From the NCBI RefSeq assembly GCF_004402015.1, contig NZ_SOPW01000004.1, forward strand, positions 124,001-188,000: a DNA stretch of 64,000 nt, written 5' to 3'. Position numbers and translations under genes: made by a program. Source of the stretch: Filobacillus milosensis (lineage in GTDB: Bacteria > Bacillota > Bacilli > Bacillales > Alkalibacillaceae). The notes beneath the pieces were generated by a model. The model had not been told where the DNA came from. It ran no database searches and worked only from the letters and a program-made list of their open reading frames with translations. Of this stretch, positions 36,430-46,287 are shown one piece after another; positions within the stretch are counted from its first letter, which is position 1, and every line of letters starts with the position of its first letter.

Positions 36430-38103
36430 TTATTCCACAGAAAAAATATACGAATAAATCGGCTGTTTGCCTTCTATGACTTCAACTTCTATTTCGTCAA
36501 AGTTCTCTTCAATAAAGCTTTCAATCTGCTCAACTTCTTCGCTTGTACCTTCTTCACCCTGAAGAATTGTAACAATTTCATCTTCTTCATCATCAATCAT
36601 TTGTTTTAGTAAATCAAAAATTGTTTTCATCTTATCTGTATCGACAGACTCAATACTACCATCCAAGATTCCCATGAAGTTACCTTCTTGAATCGTTTTT
36701 CCTTCAATCTGAGTATCTCTCACAGCATAAGTTACTTGGCCTGTTTTAACAAATTGTAATGCTTCACTCATCGCTTCATGATTTGCATTTAATTCTGCTT
36801 CTGGGTCGTATGAAAGCATTGCAGTCATTCCTTGTGGTACAGTTTTAGTTGGTACCACTTTAACATTACATTCAACTAACTCATCTGCCTGTTCAGCTGC
36901 CATAATAATGTTTTTATTATTAGGTAGCACTAATACATTATCTGCATTGGCTTCTTTAATTGCTTCAACAATATCCTGTGTGCTTGGATTCATCGTTTGG
37001 CCGCCTTCAATGACGATATCAGCATTCAGGCTTTCAAACATTGTTTTAATACCTGTACCCATTGCTACTGTAACAACAGCCATTTGAGAACGTTTCTTCT
37101 CTTTCTTCTGAGGAGCTGGTTGTTCTTTATCCAAGATAGCAGTATGTTGCTCACGCATATTCTCGATTTTCATATTGATTAAGCTACCGTAGCGCTGCCC
37201 AATTGTCATAACTTCACCAGGATATTCCGCGTGAATATGAACTTTAACGACATCATCATCTGAAACAACAAGTAATGAATCTCCGTGCTCACTTAATTCT
37301 TCACGATACTGTTGCTCATCAAATGGGTTTTTAGCCAGTTTATCTTCTTCAAACTTGACCATAAATTCTGTACAATAACCGAACTCAATGTCTTCAGTTT
37401 CCATAAAATCTTGGTGCATTTTATGGTGTTCTGCATTAACCATCTCGTCTAACGAAGGTTGAGAACTACTATGTTCAGGAAGTTCTTCTCCTTTTAATGA
37501 AGCTATAAAACCTTCATAAACCGTCACAAGACCTTGTCCACCACTATCAACAACACCTACTTCTTTAAGTACCGGTAATAATTCAGGTGTATGATCTAAT
37601 GACTTCTTCGCTTCTTCGAGTACTGTTTCAAACCACTCAATTACAGAGTCAGAGCTTTTCACAGCTTCAGTTCCTGCTTTAGCTGCATCTTTGGCTACAG
37701 TTAAAATAGTTCCTTCAACTGGTTTCATAACTGCTTTGTATGCAGTATCAACACCAGCTTGTAAAGCTTCAGCTAAATCATATACTTCAAGTGTTTTCTT
37801 ACCTTGAACACTTTTAGAAAAACCACGAAACAACTGTGATAATATAACTCCGGAGTTCCCTCGTGCTCCCATTAGTAAGCCCTTAGCTAAAGAATTAGCC
37901 ACTTCTCCAAGATGAGCTGTATCAGCCTTCTCAACTTCTTTTGCTCCAGAAGTCATCGTTAGGTTCATATTTGTTCCTGTATCTCCATCGGGTACAGGAA
38001 AAACATTTAATGAATCAATCATATTTGCTTGATTTGACAAATGGTGTGCGCCAAGTAAGATCATCTGCGCAAATTGTTCACCATTCAACGTTCGATTAGA
38101 CAC
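36430..38103 (-). CDS. yloV: Fatty acid kinase ATP-binding subunit FakA (YloV, DAK2 domain)
   Basis: FakA binds ATP and, with DegV-type FakB proteins carrying the lipid, phosphorylates exogenous fatty acids for phospholipid synthesis. The 557-residue protein has the N-terminal DhaL/DAK2 domain with the metal-binding VPDGDTGTNM, KGLLMGARGNSGVILSQL, and the C-terminal domain typical of YloV. GTG 38103 is chosen because AAGGAGG lies eight bases upstream; an ATG six codons earlier would include that site. It forms an operon with yloU. Confidence 0.93.
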   Translation of the reverse strand: MSNRTLNGEQFAQMILLGAHHLSNQANMIDSLNVFPVPDGDTGTNMNLTMTSGAKEVEKADTAHLGEVANSLAKGLLMGARGNSGVILSQLFRGFSKSVQGKKTLEVYDLAEALQAGVDTAYKAVMKPVEGTILTVAKDAAKAGTEAVKSSDSVIEWFETVLEEAKKSLDHTPELLPVLKEVGVVDSGGQGLVTVYEGFIASLKGEELPEHSSSQPSLDEMVNAEHHKMHQDFMETEDIEFGYCTEFMVKFEEDKLAKNPFDEQQYREELSEHGDSLLVVSDDDVVKVHIHAEYPGEVMTIGQRYGSLINMKIENMREQHTAILDKEQPAPQKKEKKRSQMAVVTVAMGTGIKTMFESLNADIVIEGGQTMNPSTQDIVEAIKEANADNVLVLPNNKNIIMAAEQADELVECNVKVVPTKTVPQGMTAMLSYDPEAELNANHEAMSEALQFVKTGQVTYAVRDTQIEGKTIQEGNFMGILDGSIESVDTDKMKTIFDLLKQMIDDEEDEIVTILQGEEGTSEEVEQIESFIEENFDEIEVEVIEGKQPIYSYIFSVE

Positions 38104-38140
38104 TCTAGTTTCCTCCTTCATCCAAAAACAATGTCAATAA

Positions 38141-38500
38141 TTAAGAAGTTACACGCACTCCATGTATGTAAATATTGACAGTGTTAACATCTAAGCCAAT
38201 CATTTTCTTAAGTGAATATTTAACTTGGTTCTGTATATTATGAGCTACTTCAGATACTTTAGTTCCATAACCTACAATGATATACATATCAATATCAATG
38301 CTGTCGTCTTCATTTTTAACAACAACACCCTTAGAGAAATTTTCTTTTCCTAGTATTTCAGATAATCCATCTTTTATTTGTTTACGTGAAGCCATTCCTA
38401 CAATACCATAACATTCAACTGCTGCACCACCAGCAATTGTTGTAATAACCTCTTTAGAGATTGAAACGGTACCATACTCATTACGTACTTCAATCGACAT
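38141..38500 (-). CDS. yloU: Asp23/Gls24 family envelope stress protein YloU
   Basis: This 119-residue protein belongs to the Asp23/Gls24 (DUF322) family, small proteins linked to envelope stress and almost always found next to yloV/fakA. It shows the family blocks VSISKEVITTIAGGAAVECYG, DIDMYIIVGYGTKVSEVA and DVNTVNIYIHGVR. ATG 38500 follows GGAGG by six bases; an ATG two codons earlier abuts the site. It diverges from rpmB. Confidence 0.93.
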   Translation of the reverse strand: MSIEVRNEYGTVSISKEVITTIAGGAAVECYGIVGMASRKQIKDGLSEILGKENFSKGVVVKNEDDSIDIDMYIIVGYGTKVSEVAHNIQNQVKYSLKKMIGLDVNTVNIYIHGVRVTS

Positions 38501-38547
38501 ATCCATCCTCCTCGGTTCGTAACTACGGTTATTTTACTATAACGGAA

Positions 38548-38577
38548 ATAAAATGAAAAGGCATTCTGTCCTGTCAA
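38548..38577 (-). promoter_or_regulatory. Candidate promoter of yloU-yloV
   Basis: Minus strand: perfect -35 TTGACA (38577-38572), 18-base spacer, TTTTAT (38553-38548). The -10 is weak. Confidence 0.5.
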
Positions 38578-38609
38578 GCTAAAAAACTTGATAAGATGAA
38601 TATCAATTA

Positions 38610-38638
38610 TTGAAAACATATTGTCCATATGGTAAATT
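38610..38638 (+). promoter_or_regulatory. Candidate promoter of rpmB
   Basis: Plus strand: TTGAAA (38610-38615), 17-base spacer, TAAATT (38633-38638), 52 bases before rpmB. Confidence 0.5.
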
Positions 38639-38690
38639 AGATAAGTAACGTTTTAGAGATATTTTTTCTGAAAGCTAGGAGGGAATTATA

Positions 38691-38879
38691 ATGGCACGTA
38701 AATGTCATGTAACTGGACGCAAAACAACGACTGGTAACCATCGTTCACACGCAATGAACGCTAGTAAACGTAAATGGAAATCAAACGTACAAAAAGTTCG
38801 CATTATGGTAGACGGTAAACCTAAAAAAGTTTATGTTTCTGCTCGCGCACTTAAGTCTGGCAAAGTAGAACGCGTTTAA
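38691..38879 (+). CDS. rpmB: 50S ribosomal protein L28
   Basis: L28 is a small basic 50S protein. The 62-residue product starts [20 protein letters not shown] and ends [17 protein letters not shown], as in other Firmicutes. It keeps only one cysteine, so it is the zinc-free form. The ATG has AGGAGGG upstream. It is a single-gene unit on the plus strand between yloU and spoVM. Confidence 0.98.
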   Translation: MARKCHVTGRKTTTGNHRSHAMNASKRKWKSNVQKVRIMVDGKPKKVYVSARALKSGKVERV

Positions 38880-38893
38880 TTTTCATTCATATA

Positions 38894-38932
38894 CAAAAAA
38901 GCTACCTGATTAATATCAGGTAGCTTTTTTGT
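38894..38932. terminator. Bidirectional terminator shared by rpmB and spoVM
   Basis: AAAAAAGCTACCTGAT and ATCAGGTAGCTTTTTT form a near-perfect stem with A/T tracts on both sides. It begins right at the spoVM stop codon on the minus strand and 15 bases after the rpmB stop on the plus strand. Confidence 0.95.
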
Positions 38933-39009
38933 TATTTTTTAAAAAGACCCATAAGTCCGCGTACAAGACCTCCTAAGAACCTAGGAAGCTTAACTGTATA
39001 AAATTTCAT
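38932..39009 (-). CDS. spoVM: Stage V sporulation protein M (SpoVM)
   Basis: SpoVM is a tiny amphipathic peptide that senses the positive curvature of the forespore membrane and anchors SpoIVA for spore coat and cortex assembly. The 25-residue product begins MKFYTVKLPRFLGGLVRG and ends in a Phe-Lys-Lys tail, matching the B. subtilis 26-residue peptide closely, including the conserved proline at residue 9. The ATG follows a strong AGGAGGGG site by six bases. It lies between rpmB and thiN as in B. subtilis. This is direct evidence that the organism is a spore former. Confidence 0.95.
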   Translation of the reverse strand: MKFYTVKLPRFLGGLVRGLMGLFKK

Positions 39010-39051
39010 CTTCCCCCTCCTATGCTACCAATCACGTACTATAACATACTC

Positions 39052-39696
39052 TTAATCGCGACTCTTTATAACTAATAATATGCCTGAATTAAAAAAATAA
39101 GTACCTTTTTTTTCAGACCATTCATTCGACACCGTTAAAGTTGACCCCTGTTTTATCATTCTATTCTCAAGTTCATATTTAAATCCTTTTAAAGTCAAAT
39201 CCTCAACTGTATGTGTAAATGGTAAAAAAGAGATATAAGGGAAAGATGAATCTTTTTCTAACCAATGCTGACCAGGCGCTTTTAACGTCATCTGATTTTG
39301 ATTATTGACTATCCAAGCATCAATGTCAGTATGAGCAAACTTAACCAACAAGTGAACATTAATCCAGGCATGATCTAATCGTCCACCTGTTGCTCCCAAA
39401 ACATAAACCGTCGTTGGCTTTAAGTGTATTGCCTCAATAAAAGCTAATTCCAAATCTGTTTCATCTTTTTCATTTGGAAATTCCTTAACCAACTTAGCTT
39501 TATGTTTAATGGTTTCTAACTTTTCTGTATCAATAGAGTCAAAATCACCTATAACTAAATCAGGTTGAATGTTTGACTCTATTAAAGTGCTGGCTCCTTC
39601 ATCGACACCAATCCAAAAATCTATGTCTTTATACTTATCCAATTTAGGAATTTCTTGTTTAGGTCCTGCAGCAACAATCCCAATTACTTGTTTCAT
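39052..39696 (-). CDS. thiN: Thiamine pyrophosphokinase
   Basis: ThiN converts thiamine to thiamine pyrophosphate. The 214-residue enzyme has the catalytic motifs DLVIGDFDSI, EKDETDLELA and LGATGGRLDHAW. The ATG follows a GGAGC site and lies nine bases after rpe. It is the last enzyme gene of the long coaBC-to-spoVM run. Confidence 0.95.
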   Translation of the reverse strand: MKQVIGIVAAGPKQEIPKLDKYKDIDFWIGVDEGASTLIESNIQPDLVIGDFDSIDTEKLETIKHKAKLVKEFPNEKDETDLELAFIEAIHLKPTTVYVLGATGGRLDHAWINVHLLVKFAHTDIDAWIVNNQNQMTLKAPGQHWLEKDSSFPYISFLPFTHTVEDLTLKGFKYELENRMIKQGSTLTVSNEWSEKKGTYFFNSGILLVIKSRD

Positions 39697-39704
39697 ATAA
39701 GCTC

Positions 39705-40355
39705 CTATTTCAAACTACTTTTAATAGATTTAATGGCTTTTTGACGATTGTCTTGGTTGAAAATAGCACTTCCAGCAACCAATACATCCGCTCCTGCGTC
39801 AACACAAGTTTTAGCCGTTCCTTTTTTGACGCCACCATCAATTTCAATTTCATACTTGTAGTTATGTTGTTTTCTTAATTCATCTAAAGCTTTAATTTTC
39901 GGTACAGTTGATTCAATGAATGACTGTCCACCAAACCCTGGGTTAACCGTCATGACTAACACTAAGTCCACATCACCTAAAATAGGTTCGATATGACTAA
40001 CTGGTGTAGCTGGGTTAATAACAACCCCTGCTTTTGCACCTTCATTTTTAATTTGTTGAATCACTCTGTGTAAATGAGGACAAGCCTCTTGGTGAACTGA
40101 GATAATATCTGCGCCAGCTTCAACAAATGCTTTCACATAATTCTCAGGATTTTCGATCATTAAATGAACATCTAAAGGTAAAGATGTTTTGGGTCGTATG
40201 GCTTCAACAATTAGCGGACCGATTGTGATATTCGGAACAAAGTGTCCATCCATCACGTCAACATGGATATAATCAACGTCTGGTTCGACATCTTTGATTT
40301 CATCCCCTAATTTAGAAAAATCTGCAGAAAGAATCGATGGTGCAATTTTAGTCAT
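39705..40355 (-). CDS. rpe: Ribulose-phosphate 3-epimerase
   Basis: Rpe interconverts ribulose-5-phosphate and xylulose-5-phosphate in the pentose phosphate pathway. The 216-residue TIM-barrel enzyme has [11 protein letters not shown], the metal-site histidines in [14 protein letters not shown] and [10 protein letters not shown], and the [12 protein letters not shown] motif. It follows rsgA with one base between the genes. Confidence 0.97.
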   Translation of the reverse strand: MTKIAPSILSADFSKLGDEIKDVEPDVDYIHVDVMDGHFVPNITIGPLIVEAIRPKTSLPLDVHLMIENPENYVKAFVEAGADIISVHQEACPHLHRVIQQIKNEGAKAGVVINPATPVSHIEPILGDVDLVLVMTVNPGFGGQSFIESTVPKIKALDELRKQHNYKYEIEIDGGVKKGTAKTCVDAGADVLVAGSAIFNQDNRQKAIKSIKSSLK

Positions 40356-40356
40356 A

Positions 40357-41238
40357 TTAATACCTCGGCTTTCTTGATTTTATTTCTTCAAAGAAGTTTT
40401 GATAATGTTCATATCTAAACTGTGCGATGTCACCTTGTTTGACAGCTTCTTTTACCGCACATTTAGGTTCATTGATGTGTAAGCAACCTCTAAATTTACA
40501 AGAATCTTGAACTTCTAAAAATTCACTAAAACAAAAACGCAATTCTTCTAATTCAATTTCATCAAAATCCAATGAACTAAAACCGGGAGTATCTGCCACA
40601 AACCCTTTGCCAATTGGATATAATTCCACATGCCTTGTGGTATGTTTTCCTCGACCCAGACTTTTAGAAATATTATTCGTTTCAATTTCTAAACCTTGAT
40701 CTAGTTGATTTAATAATGTTGATTTGCCTACTCCAGACTGGCCTGCTATTACAGAAAGTTTGTTTTTAAGATAAGGAAATATTTTTTCATTAAGATCATC
40801 CATCACTTTCGATACAACTAAGACATCATATCCAATGGTTTGATATACCTTGGTAAATTCATTTAGTTCATTAATTTGTTTTTCAGTTGTTAAATCTTCC
40901 TTAGTAAAAACAACTAATGGGTTAATATCTTTAAACTCGATCAAAGCTAAGAACCGATCCAATAATAATGGATTAAAGTCTGGTTCTACTAATGAACTGA
41001 CGATAATAGCTTGATCAATATTAGCAACTGGTGGGCGTATAAGCTCATTTCTACGTTTTTCAACGTTTACAATGGTCCCACTTCCATCCTCTTGTGTCTC
41101 AATTTCAACATAATCACCTACTAAAGGCGTGATTTTCTTTTTACGAAAAAGACCACGACCTTTGCAGGTAATTACTTTATCTTCAACTAAAACATCATAG
41201 AAACCACTCAGAGCTTTTATTATTATGCCTTGGCCCAT
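40357..41238 (-). CDS. rsgA: Ribosome small subunit-dependent GTPase RsgA (CpgA)
   Basis: RsgA checks the decoding centre of maturing 30S subunits. The 293-residue protein has an N-terminal OB fold, a circularly permuted GTPase domain (FTKEDL before [12 protein letters not shown] and DTPGF) and a C-terminal zinc finger ([14 protein letters not shown]). Its ATG directly abuts the prkC stop (TAA ATG), with GAGG eight bases upstream. The position beside prkC/prpC matches B. subtilis cpgA. Confidence 0.97.
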   Translation of the reverse strand: MGQGIIIKALSGFYDVLVEDKVITCKGRGLFRKKKITPLVGDYVEIETQEDGSGTIVNVEKRRNELIRPPVANIDQAIIVSSLVEPDFNPLLLDRFLALIEFKDINPLVVFTKEDLTTEKQINELNEFTKVYQTIGYDVLVVSKVMDDLNEKIFPYLKNKLSVIAGQSGVGKSTLLNQLDQGLEIETNNISKSLGRGKHTTRHVELYPIGKGFVADTPGFSSLDFDEIELEELRFCFSEFLEVQDSCKFRGCLHINEPKCAVKEAVKQGDIAQFRYEHYQNFFEEIKSRKPRY

Positions 41239-43212
41239 TTACTGATCCTCACTTGCTTCATCATACGAAATCACTTCTTCCATATATAATTCACCTTCTC
41301 TGTAAACCCGAAACCTCGCCGATTCACCTGGTTCAATTGTCAGTTTGATATCATAAGTTGTATCTGAATAAATAGTGTCCTCATAATTGAGATTACTGAT
41401 ATCGTGATCCATATCTTCTACGTAGATTTCCACACTTTGACCACGATTATTACCGTTTCCATTACCGTTACCCCTTTTACCATCATATTCGACAGTAAAA
41501 GATTCTTCGGTTGTCACCGGCTTTAAGTCAGGCCCTTTAGATATAAATACCTTGACCTCGTCACCTTTTTCTAATTGAGTATTTCTTGCAGGTTCTTGTC
41601 TGATTACTTCACCTTCAGGAACATCTTCAGAAAATTCTTCTTGTGTTATTAAAGACAATCCATTCTCTTTAATATAATTCTGAACTTCTTCCAGTGTCCA
41701 ACCTTTTAATGATTGGAGGTTAATCTTAGGTGGCCCAGAACTTACATTAAAAATAACCTTTGTTTCTTCTGGAATAATTTTATCACCAGGTTCAGGCTGA
41801 ATCTGTTCTATAATTTCGCCTTCAGGTAACTCTGATTCTCTATTAAATCGAATCACTTCTTGATAACCATTAGATTCTAAATAACGTTTCGTTTGCTCAA
41901 AAGATTTTCCTACGTAATTATTAAATTCTATTTTTTCTTTACCCAAACTCGTATATAAAGTAACAGTACTGCCTTCTTTTACTGTTTGTCCCTTATTTGG
42001 TGAAGTCCTAACGATTAAACCTTGTTTAACTGAGTCGGAAAAGACAGATTCTCGGTTAAACTCTAATCCTAAATCATTTAACTCATTAACAGCATCCTCA
42101 AAGGTTTCTCCAGCAAGTTGTGGAACTGTGACATCGTTCGGACTTAACCATTTAGGTAATAAAAATAAAGCGATCACAGCGGCTGTAATAATTAACGTTA
42201 AAAATGATAGTAGAATCGCGATCCATTTCTTGGATTTTTTACTTTTACCATTTGATGGCTCAGTTTGATTCATGACCATCGTATCCGCTTCATCTGTATA
42301 AGACATTGAATGTCTCTCAGAAATTACTGGCATCGCTTTAGTTGCTTCACCATCTTCAGTTGGTGGAATATATGGAGCCTCATTAAGACGATCAGAGTCT
42401 AATACAGTTGCGAGATCTTCTTGCATCTCCTCAATCGTTTGATATCGTTTCAGAGGGTCTTTTGCAGTCGATTTTAATAAGACATTTTCCACACTTTGCG
42501 GGATATCCTGGTTATAACCTTTAACAGATGGTGTCTCAACCTGCATATGCTTAAGGGCAATGGATACAGCTGATTCTCCTGAGAATGGAAGTTGTCCGGT
42601 TAATAACTCATATAAAACAATACCAAGAGAATATATATCTGATTTCTTAGTTGCTGTTCCTCCTCTGGCTTGTTCAGGTGAAATATAGTGAACAGAACCT
42701 ATAACATTATTAGTTTTTGTTAAAGAGGTAGAACTTAATGCCATTGCAATTCCGAAGTCAGTAATCTTCACATTATTGTGCTGATCCACTAATATATTTT
42801 GGGGCTTAATGTCTCTATGAATAATGTCATTTTCATGTGCATGAGCGATTGCAGAACTTAACTGCGTCATAATATGTACAGCTTCATCAACAGTAATTGG
42901 ACCATTTTGTTGGATATGTTGTTTTAACGTCATGCCCTCAACGTATTCCATTACGATATAATAAACGTCTTCTTCCTGTCCTACATCATAAAGGTTAACG
43001 ATATGGTTATGTGATAGACTAATCGTCGATTCAGCTTCTCTACGAAAACGCTCAATAAACTCTTGGTCATTAGAATACTCTAACCTTAATATTTTTATGG
43101 CGACATTACGGTGTAAAATGAGGTCACGTGCTAAATAGACTCGAGCCATGCCTCCGCCGCCGATTGGTCTAATCAATTTGTAGCGATCATTTAAAACTCT
43201 ACCAATCATCAT
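41239..43212 (-). CDS. prkC: Serine/threonine protein kinase PrkC with PASTA domains
   Basis: PrkC senses muropeptides and lipid II and promotes germination and envelope control. The kinase domain occupies about residues 11-270 (GGGGMARVYLA, Lys40, HRD at 132-134, DFG at 152-154). A transmembrane helix at 330-352 is followed by three extracellular PASTA repeats (about 361-427, 428-495, 496-565) and an extra beta-rich tail. The first ATG overlaps the prpC stop (ATGA); a second ATG follows at once. With PrpC it forms a kinase-phosphatase pair. Confidence 0.97.
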   Translation of the reverse strand: MMIGRVLNDRYKLIRPIGGGGMARVYLARDLILHRNVAIKILRLEYSNDQEFIERFRREAESTISLSHNHIVNLYDVGQEEDVYYIVMEYVEGMTLKQHIQQNGPITVDEAVHIMTQLSSAIAHAHENDIIHRDIKPQNILVDQHNNVKITDFGIAMALSSTSLTKTNNVIGSVHYISPEQARGGTATKKSDIYSLGIVLYELLTGQLPFSGESAVSIALKHMQVETPSVKGYNQDIPQSVENVLLKSTAKDPLKRYQTIEEMQEDLATVLDSDRLNEAPYIPPTEDGEATKAMPVISERHSMSYTDEADTMVMNQTEPSNGKSKKSKKWIAILLSFLTLIITAAVIALFLLPKWLSPNDVTVPQLAGETFEDAVNELNDLGLEFNRESVFSDSVKQGLIVRTSPNKGQTVKEGSTVTLYTSLGKEKIEFNNYVGKSFEQTKRYLESNGYQEVIRFNRESELPEGEIIEQIQPEPGDKIIPEETKVIFNVSSGPPKINLQSLKGWTLEEVQNYIKENGLSLITQEEFSEDVPEGEVIRQEPARNTQLEKGDEVKVFISKGPDLKPVTTEESFTVEYDGKRGNGNGNGNNRGQSVEIYVEDMDHDISNLNYEDTIYSDTTYDIKLTIEPGESARFRVYREGELYMEEVISYDEASEDQ

Positions 43213-43955
43213 GATGCTTCACCCGCTTTTCGTTGAACAACGATGACTGAAATATTATCCTCTCCACCATTTTCATTCGCAAGTGACACGAGGCTATTAA
43301 CTTTATCTTCTAATGACTGATCAGTTAATAATATCTCATGAATTGTGTCATCTGTTAGTTTGTTAGATAATCCATCCGTACATGAAAGAATATAGTCTTC
43401 ATCCCTCCACTGAAACGTGCTTACATCGATACGAACGCTCGATTCGGTCCCAACAGCATGTAGTAGAACATTTTTCTTTGGATGTGCTTCTGCTTCTTCC
43501 TCTGTCAGTTCCCCATTATTCACTAATTCTTGGACAAAGGAATGATCAACGGTGATTTGTTTTGCTTCATCTTCAGTTATATGGTATAAACGACTATCAC
43601 CAACATGCGCAACAATTACGGAATCCTCAATAAACACTGTTGCAACAACAGTTGTCCCCATCCCAAAGCATTCTTGATTATCCTTTGCATACTCCAATAC
43701 ACGCTCATTAGTTGTATTTACTGCTTTATGTAGCCAGTCTTGAACATCATCGACTGACTTAAAATCATTTGTTTGTTCCCATAGTTCTTTGAGGTGAGTT
43801 GCTGTTAATTCACTAGCGATATCTCCAGCCTTATGTCCCCCCATACCGTCAGCAATGACAGTTAACATTTGCTCGGATTGATTATAGTAAATCCCCCCAG
43901 AATCTTCATTAATCTTTCTTACTTTCCCTACATCCGAAATAAAACACGCATTCAT
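43209..43955 (-). CDS. prpC: PP2C-type protein phosphatase PrpC
   Basis: PrpC removes phosphate from PrkC and its targets. The 248-residue PPM-family protein has the metal-binding motifs DVGKVRKINED, ADGMGGHKAGDIAS, AHVGDSRLY and CTDGLSNKL, with a final ENGGEDNISVIV. The ATG follows AGGTG. It is coupled to prkC by a four-base ATGA overlap. Upstream is rsmB directly; rlmN, which lies here in B. subtilis, is missing. Confidence 0.97.
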   Translation of the reverse strand: MNACFISDVGKVRKINEDSGGIYYNQSEQMLTVIADGMGGHKAGDIASELTATHLKELWEQTNDFKSVDDVQDWLHKAVNTTNERVLEYAKDNQECFGMGTTVVATVFIEDSVIVAHVGDSRLYHITEDEAKQITVDHSFVQELVNNGELTEEEAEAHPKKNVLLHAVGTESSVRIDVSTFQWRDEDYILSCTDGLSNKLTDDTIHEILLTDQSLEDKVNSLVSLANENGGEDNISVIVVQRKAGEAS

Positions 43956-43990
43956 TCAATCGGTCACCTCAATTTTTCAAACAGATTTAT

Positions 43991-45331
43991 TTACTCTTTA
44001 TATTTTAATCTAGTAATAAAAAATCCGTCTGCATTAAAATCTTGTGGGAATATTTGAATCCCATACTCAGTAATACCTTCTAAGTCTTTACAGCTATCTG
44101 GTAACTCATCAAAAAATTGTTGATCGACTTCTAAATGAGGATATGTTTTTAGAACATTCTTGATTTGTTCCTCATTTTCTTCACGGTCAACTGTACAAGT
44201 GCTGTAAACCATTTTGCCATCTTTTTTTAGAAGTGGTATGACTGAATCCAATAATTCTCTTTGAATTTTTGCTAGATCATGGATGTCAGATTCCTTTTTA
44301 TTGTATTTAATATCTGGCTTACTTCGTAATACTCCTAGTCCAGAGCAAGGTGCATCTAATAATATTCGGTCAAAAGACTCTTTCTGGTGCTTCTCCCCAA
44401 GATTTCTACTATCAATCGCACCAGTTTGTATATTAGTTAAATCTAGTTCATTTGCTTTCTCTTTTACTAACTTAACTTTCTTTGCATGAAGGTCATAAGC
44501 AAAAATTTCACCTTGATTTTCCATCTTTTCAGAAATATGTGTGGCTTTACCTCCCGGAGCACTACATGCATCTAAAACAGTCATCCCTGACTTTACATCC
44601 AGCATTTCTGACACTAGCATCGATGTTTCATCTTGAATAGTTATTTGCGAAGGAAAGAGTTTACTAGCTAATGGATTACCAGAAACAATATTCAACCCTT
44701 GATTACTTAGAGTGGATTTCTCAGTATCTATTCCTTCATTTTGTAATTCAGATTGAGCTTTATCTATTGTCGTTTTTAAGGGTTGGATACGAACAGATAA
44801 ACTCTTTGATTTTAAATTGGATTCACACATTTTACGTGTTAATTCCAAACCATACATGTTTGACCATCGATCTACTAACCAGTAAGGGTGACTAGTCTTA
44901 ATGGACAATCGTTCTATTGGGTCTTCTATTGACTCAATAGATGGAAGACCTTTTCGCTGAACACTTCTTAACACACCATTAACAAACCCACTAGTTCCAC
45001 GGTGCCCTCTCTTTTTAGCAATAGCTACGGCTTCATTAATAATAGCGTGGTCTGGGATTCTTTCCAAAAACTCCATTTGATAAACAGATAAATAAAGTAA
45101 CCACTTAACCCATGGATCCATTTTCTTTTTAACAAATGGTTTTAAGAAAAACTCCAACGTTAATCGATGTTGTAATGTTCCATAAACAATTTCGGTTAAT
45201 AACCCTTTATCCTTTTCCGATACATCATTTCTTGAAATAGCTTGATTAATTAATATATGACTAAAACCACCGCTTTCTCCAACTTGAGTAAGTAGTTTTA
45301 ATGCAATCTCTCTAACGCTTTGCTTAGCCAT
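43991..45331 (-). CDS. rsmB: 16S rRNA m5C967 methyltransferase RsmB
   Basis: RsmB (Sun) methylates C967 of 16S rRNA. The 446-residue protein has an N-terminal NusB-like RNA-binding domain (residues about 1-140) and a Rossmann methyltransferase domain (DACSAPGGKATHI). The two family cysteines are Cys329 in DAPCSGLGV and Cys379 in STCTVDREEN. It starts five bases after the fmt stop. Confidence 0.96.
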   Translation of the reverse strand: MAKQSVREIALKLLTQVGESGGFSHILINQAISRNDVSEKDKGLLTEIVYGTLQHRLTLEFFLKPFVKKKMDPWVKWLLYLSVYQMEFLERIPDHAIINEAVAIAKKRGHRGTSGFVNGVLRSVQRKGLPSIESIEDPIERLSIKTSHPYWLVDRWSNMYGLELTRKMCESNLKSKSLSVRIQPLKTTIDKAQSELQNEGIDTEKSTLSNQGLNIVSGNPLASKLFPSQITIQDETSMLVSEMLDVKSGMTVLDACSAPGGKATHISEKMENQGEIFAYDLHAKKVKLVKEKANELDLTNIQTGAIDSRNLGEKHQKESFDRILLDAPCSGLGVLRSKPDIKYNKKESDIHDLAKIQRELLDSVIPLLKKDGKMVYSTCTVDREENEEQIKNVLKTYPHLEVDQQFFDELPDSCKDLEGITEYGIQIFPQDFNADGFFITRLKYKE

Positions 45332-45335
45332 TTAA

Positions 45336-46274
45336 TCATCCTAACTGGTTGCCTATCTGGAAATAATCATTTGAACCTTTTAAGAAGTCCTCTGTTTTCA
45401 TTCTTTTCTTGCCTGCTATTTGTAATTCAATGATTTTAATAGCTTTGCCATCACCAGTGGCGATTACGACTCCCTCATCATCAATATCAATAATCGTTCC
45501 AGGACTTTTTTCAGATTTATGGTGACTTTTTTCAGCCCACCAAACCTTAATATTTTTACCTTGATAACTAGTATAAGCGACTGGCCAAGGGTGTAAACCG
45601 CGTATATGATTATAAATTTGTTCCTGTGGCTTGTTCCAATCGATTTGTTCTTCATCTCTTTTAATATTGTAAGCAAATGTCGCCTCATTATCGTTTTGAG
45701 GCAATGGTGTAATCTCTTTAGAAAAGAGCTTAGGTAACGTTTCCATTAATAAATTCGCACCTAAACCAGAAAGTTTATCATGAAGTGTTCCAACATGATC
45801 ATTTTCCTCTATTGGTAATGAACGTTGTGAAATTATATCCCCAGCATCCAGGGCTTCAGCCATATACATAATCGTAATCCCTGTTTCCTTTTTTCCTTGA
45901 ATAATGGCGTAGTGAATAGGTGCGCCACCTCTTAATTCAGGTAAAAGCGATGCATGCACATTTACACTGCCAAACTCAGGGTGTTCAAGAATACCTTTCG
46001 GCAAAATTTGACCGTAAGCAGCAGTCACAATTAAATCAGGATTATAAGCTAAAATGTCTTCATAATTGTTTCTAATTTTTTCAGGCTGATGAACTGGAAT
46101 ATTATATTCTAATGCTTTTTCTTTAACCGGTGGTGGTGTAAGAACTTTCTTTCTGCCTTTGGGTCTGTCAGGCTGCGTCACAGCAGCTACTACTTCATAT
46201 TCTGAATCAATTAATGCTTGTAAAACAGGAACACTGAAATCAGGAGTCCCCATAAATATAATTCGTTTTGTCAT
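45336..46274 (-). CDS. fmt: Methionyl-tRNA formyltransferase
   Basis: Fmt formylates initiator Met-tRNA. The 312-residue protein begins [18 protein letters not shown] and keeps the catalytic set Asn105, His107 ([16 protein letters not shown]) and Asp143 (LDAGDII), plus a C-terminal OB domain. ATG 46274 has AAGGGAT five bases upstream; a longer in-frame start lies inside priA. In B. subtilis def precedes fmt, but here fmt follows priA by 13 bases. Confidence 0.96.
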   Translation of the reverse strand: MTKRIIFMGTPDFSVPVLQALIDSEYEVVAAVTQPDRPKGRKKVLTPPPVKEKALEYNIPVHQPEKIRNNYEDILAYNPDLIVTAAYGQILPKGILEHPEFGSVNVHASLLPELRGGAPIHYAIIQGKKETGITIMYMAEALDAGDIISQRSLPIEENDHVGTLHDKLSGLGANLLMETLPKLFSKEITPLPQNDNEATFAYNIKRDEEQIDWNKPQEQIYNHIRGLHPWPVAYTSYQGKNIKVWWAEKSHHKSEKSPGTIIDIDDEGVVIATGDGKAIKIIELQIAGKKRMKTEDFLKGSNDYFQIGNQLG

Positions 46275-46287
46275 GATAAATCCCTTC

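Noticed and set aside
38398-38628. Minus-strand open frame of 76 codons over the yloU start and promoter
   Set aside because: It overlaps yloU in another frame and covers the rpmB/yloU promoter region.
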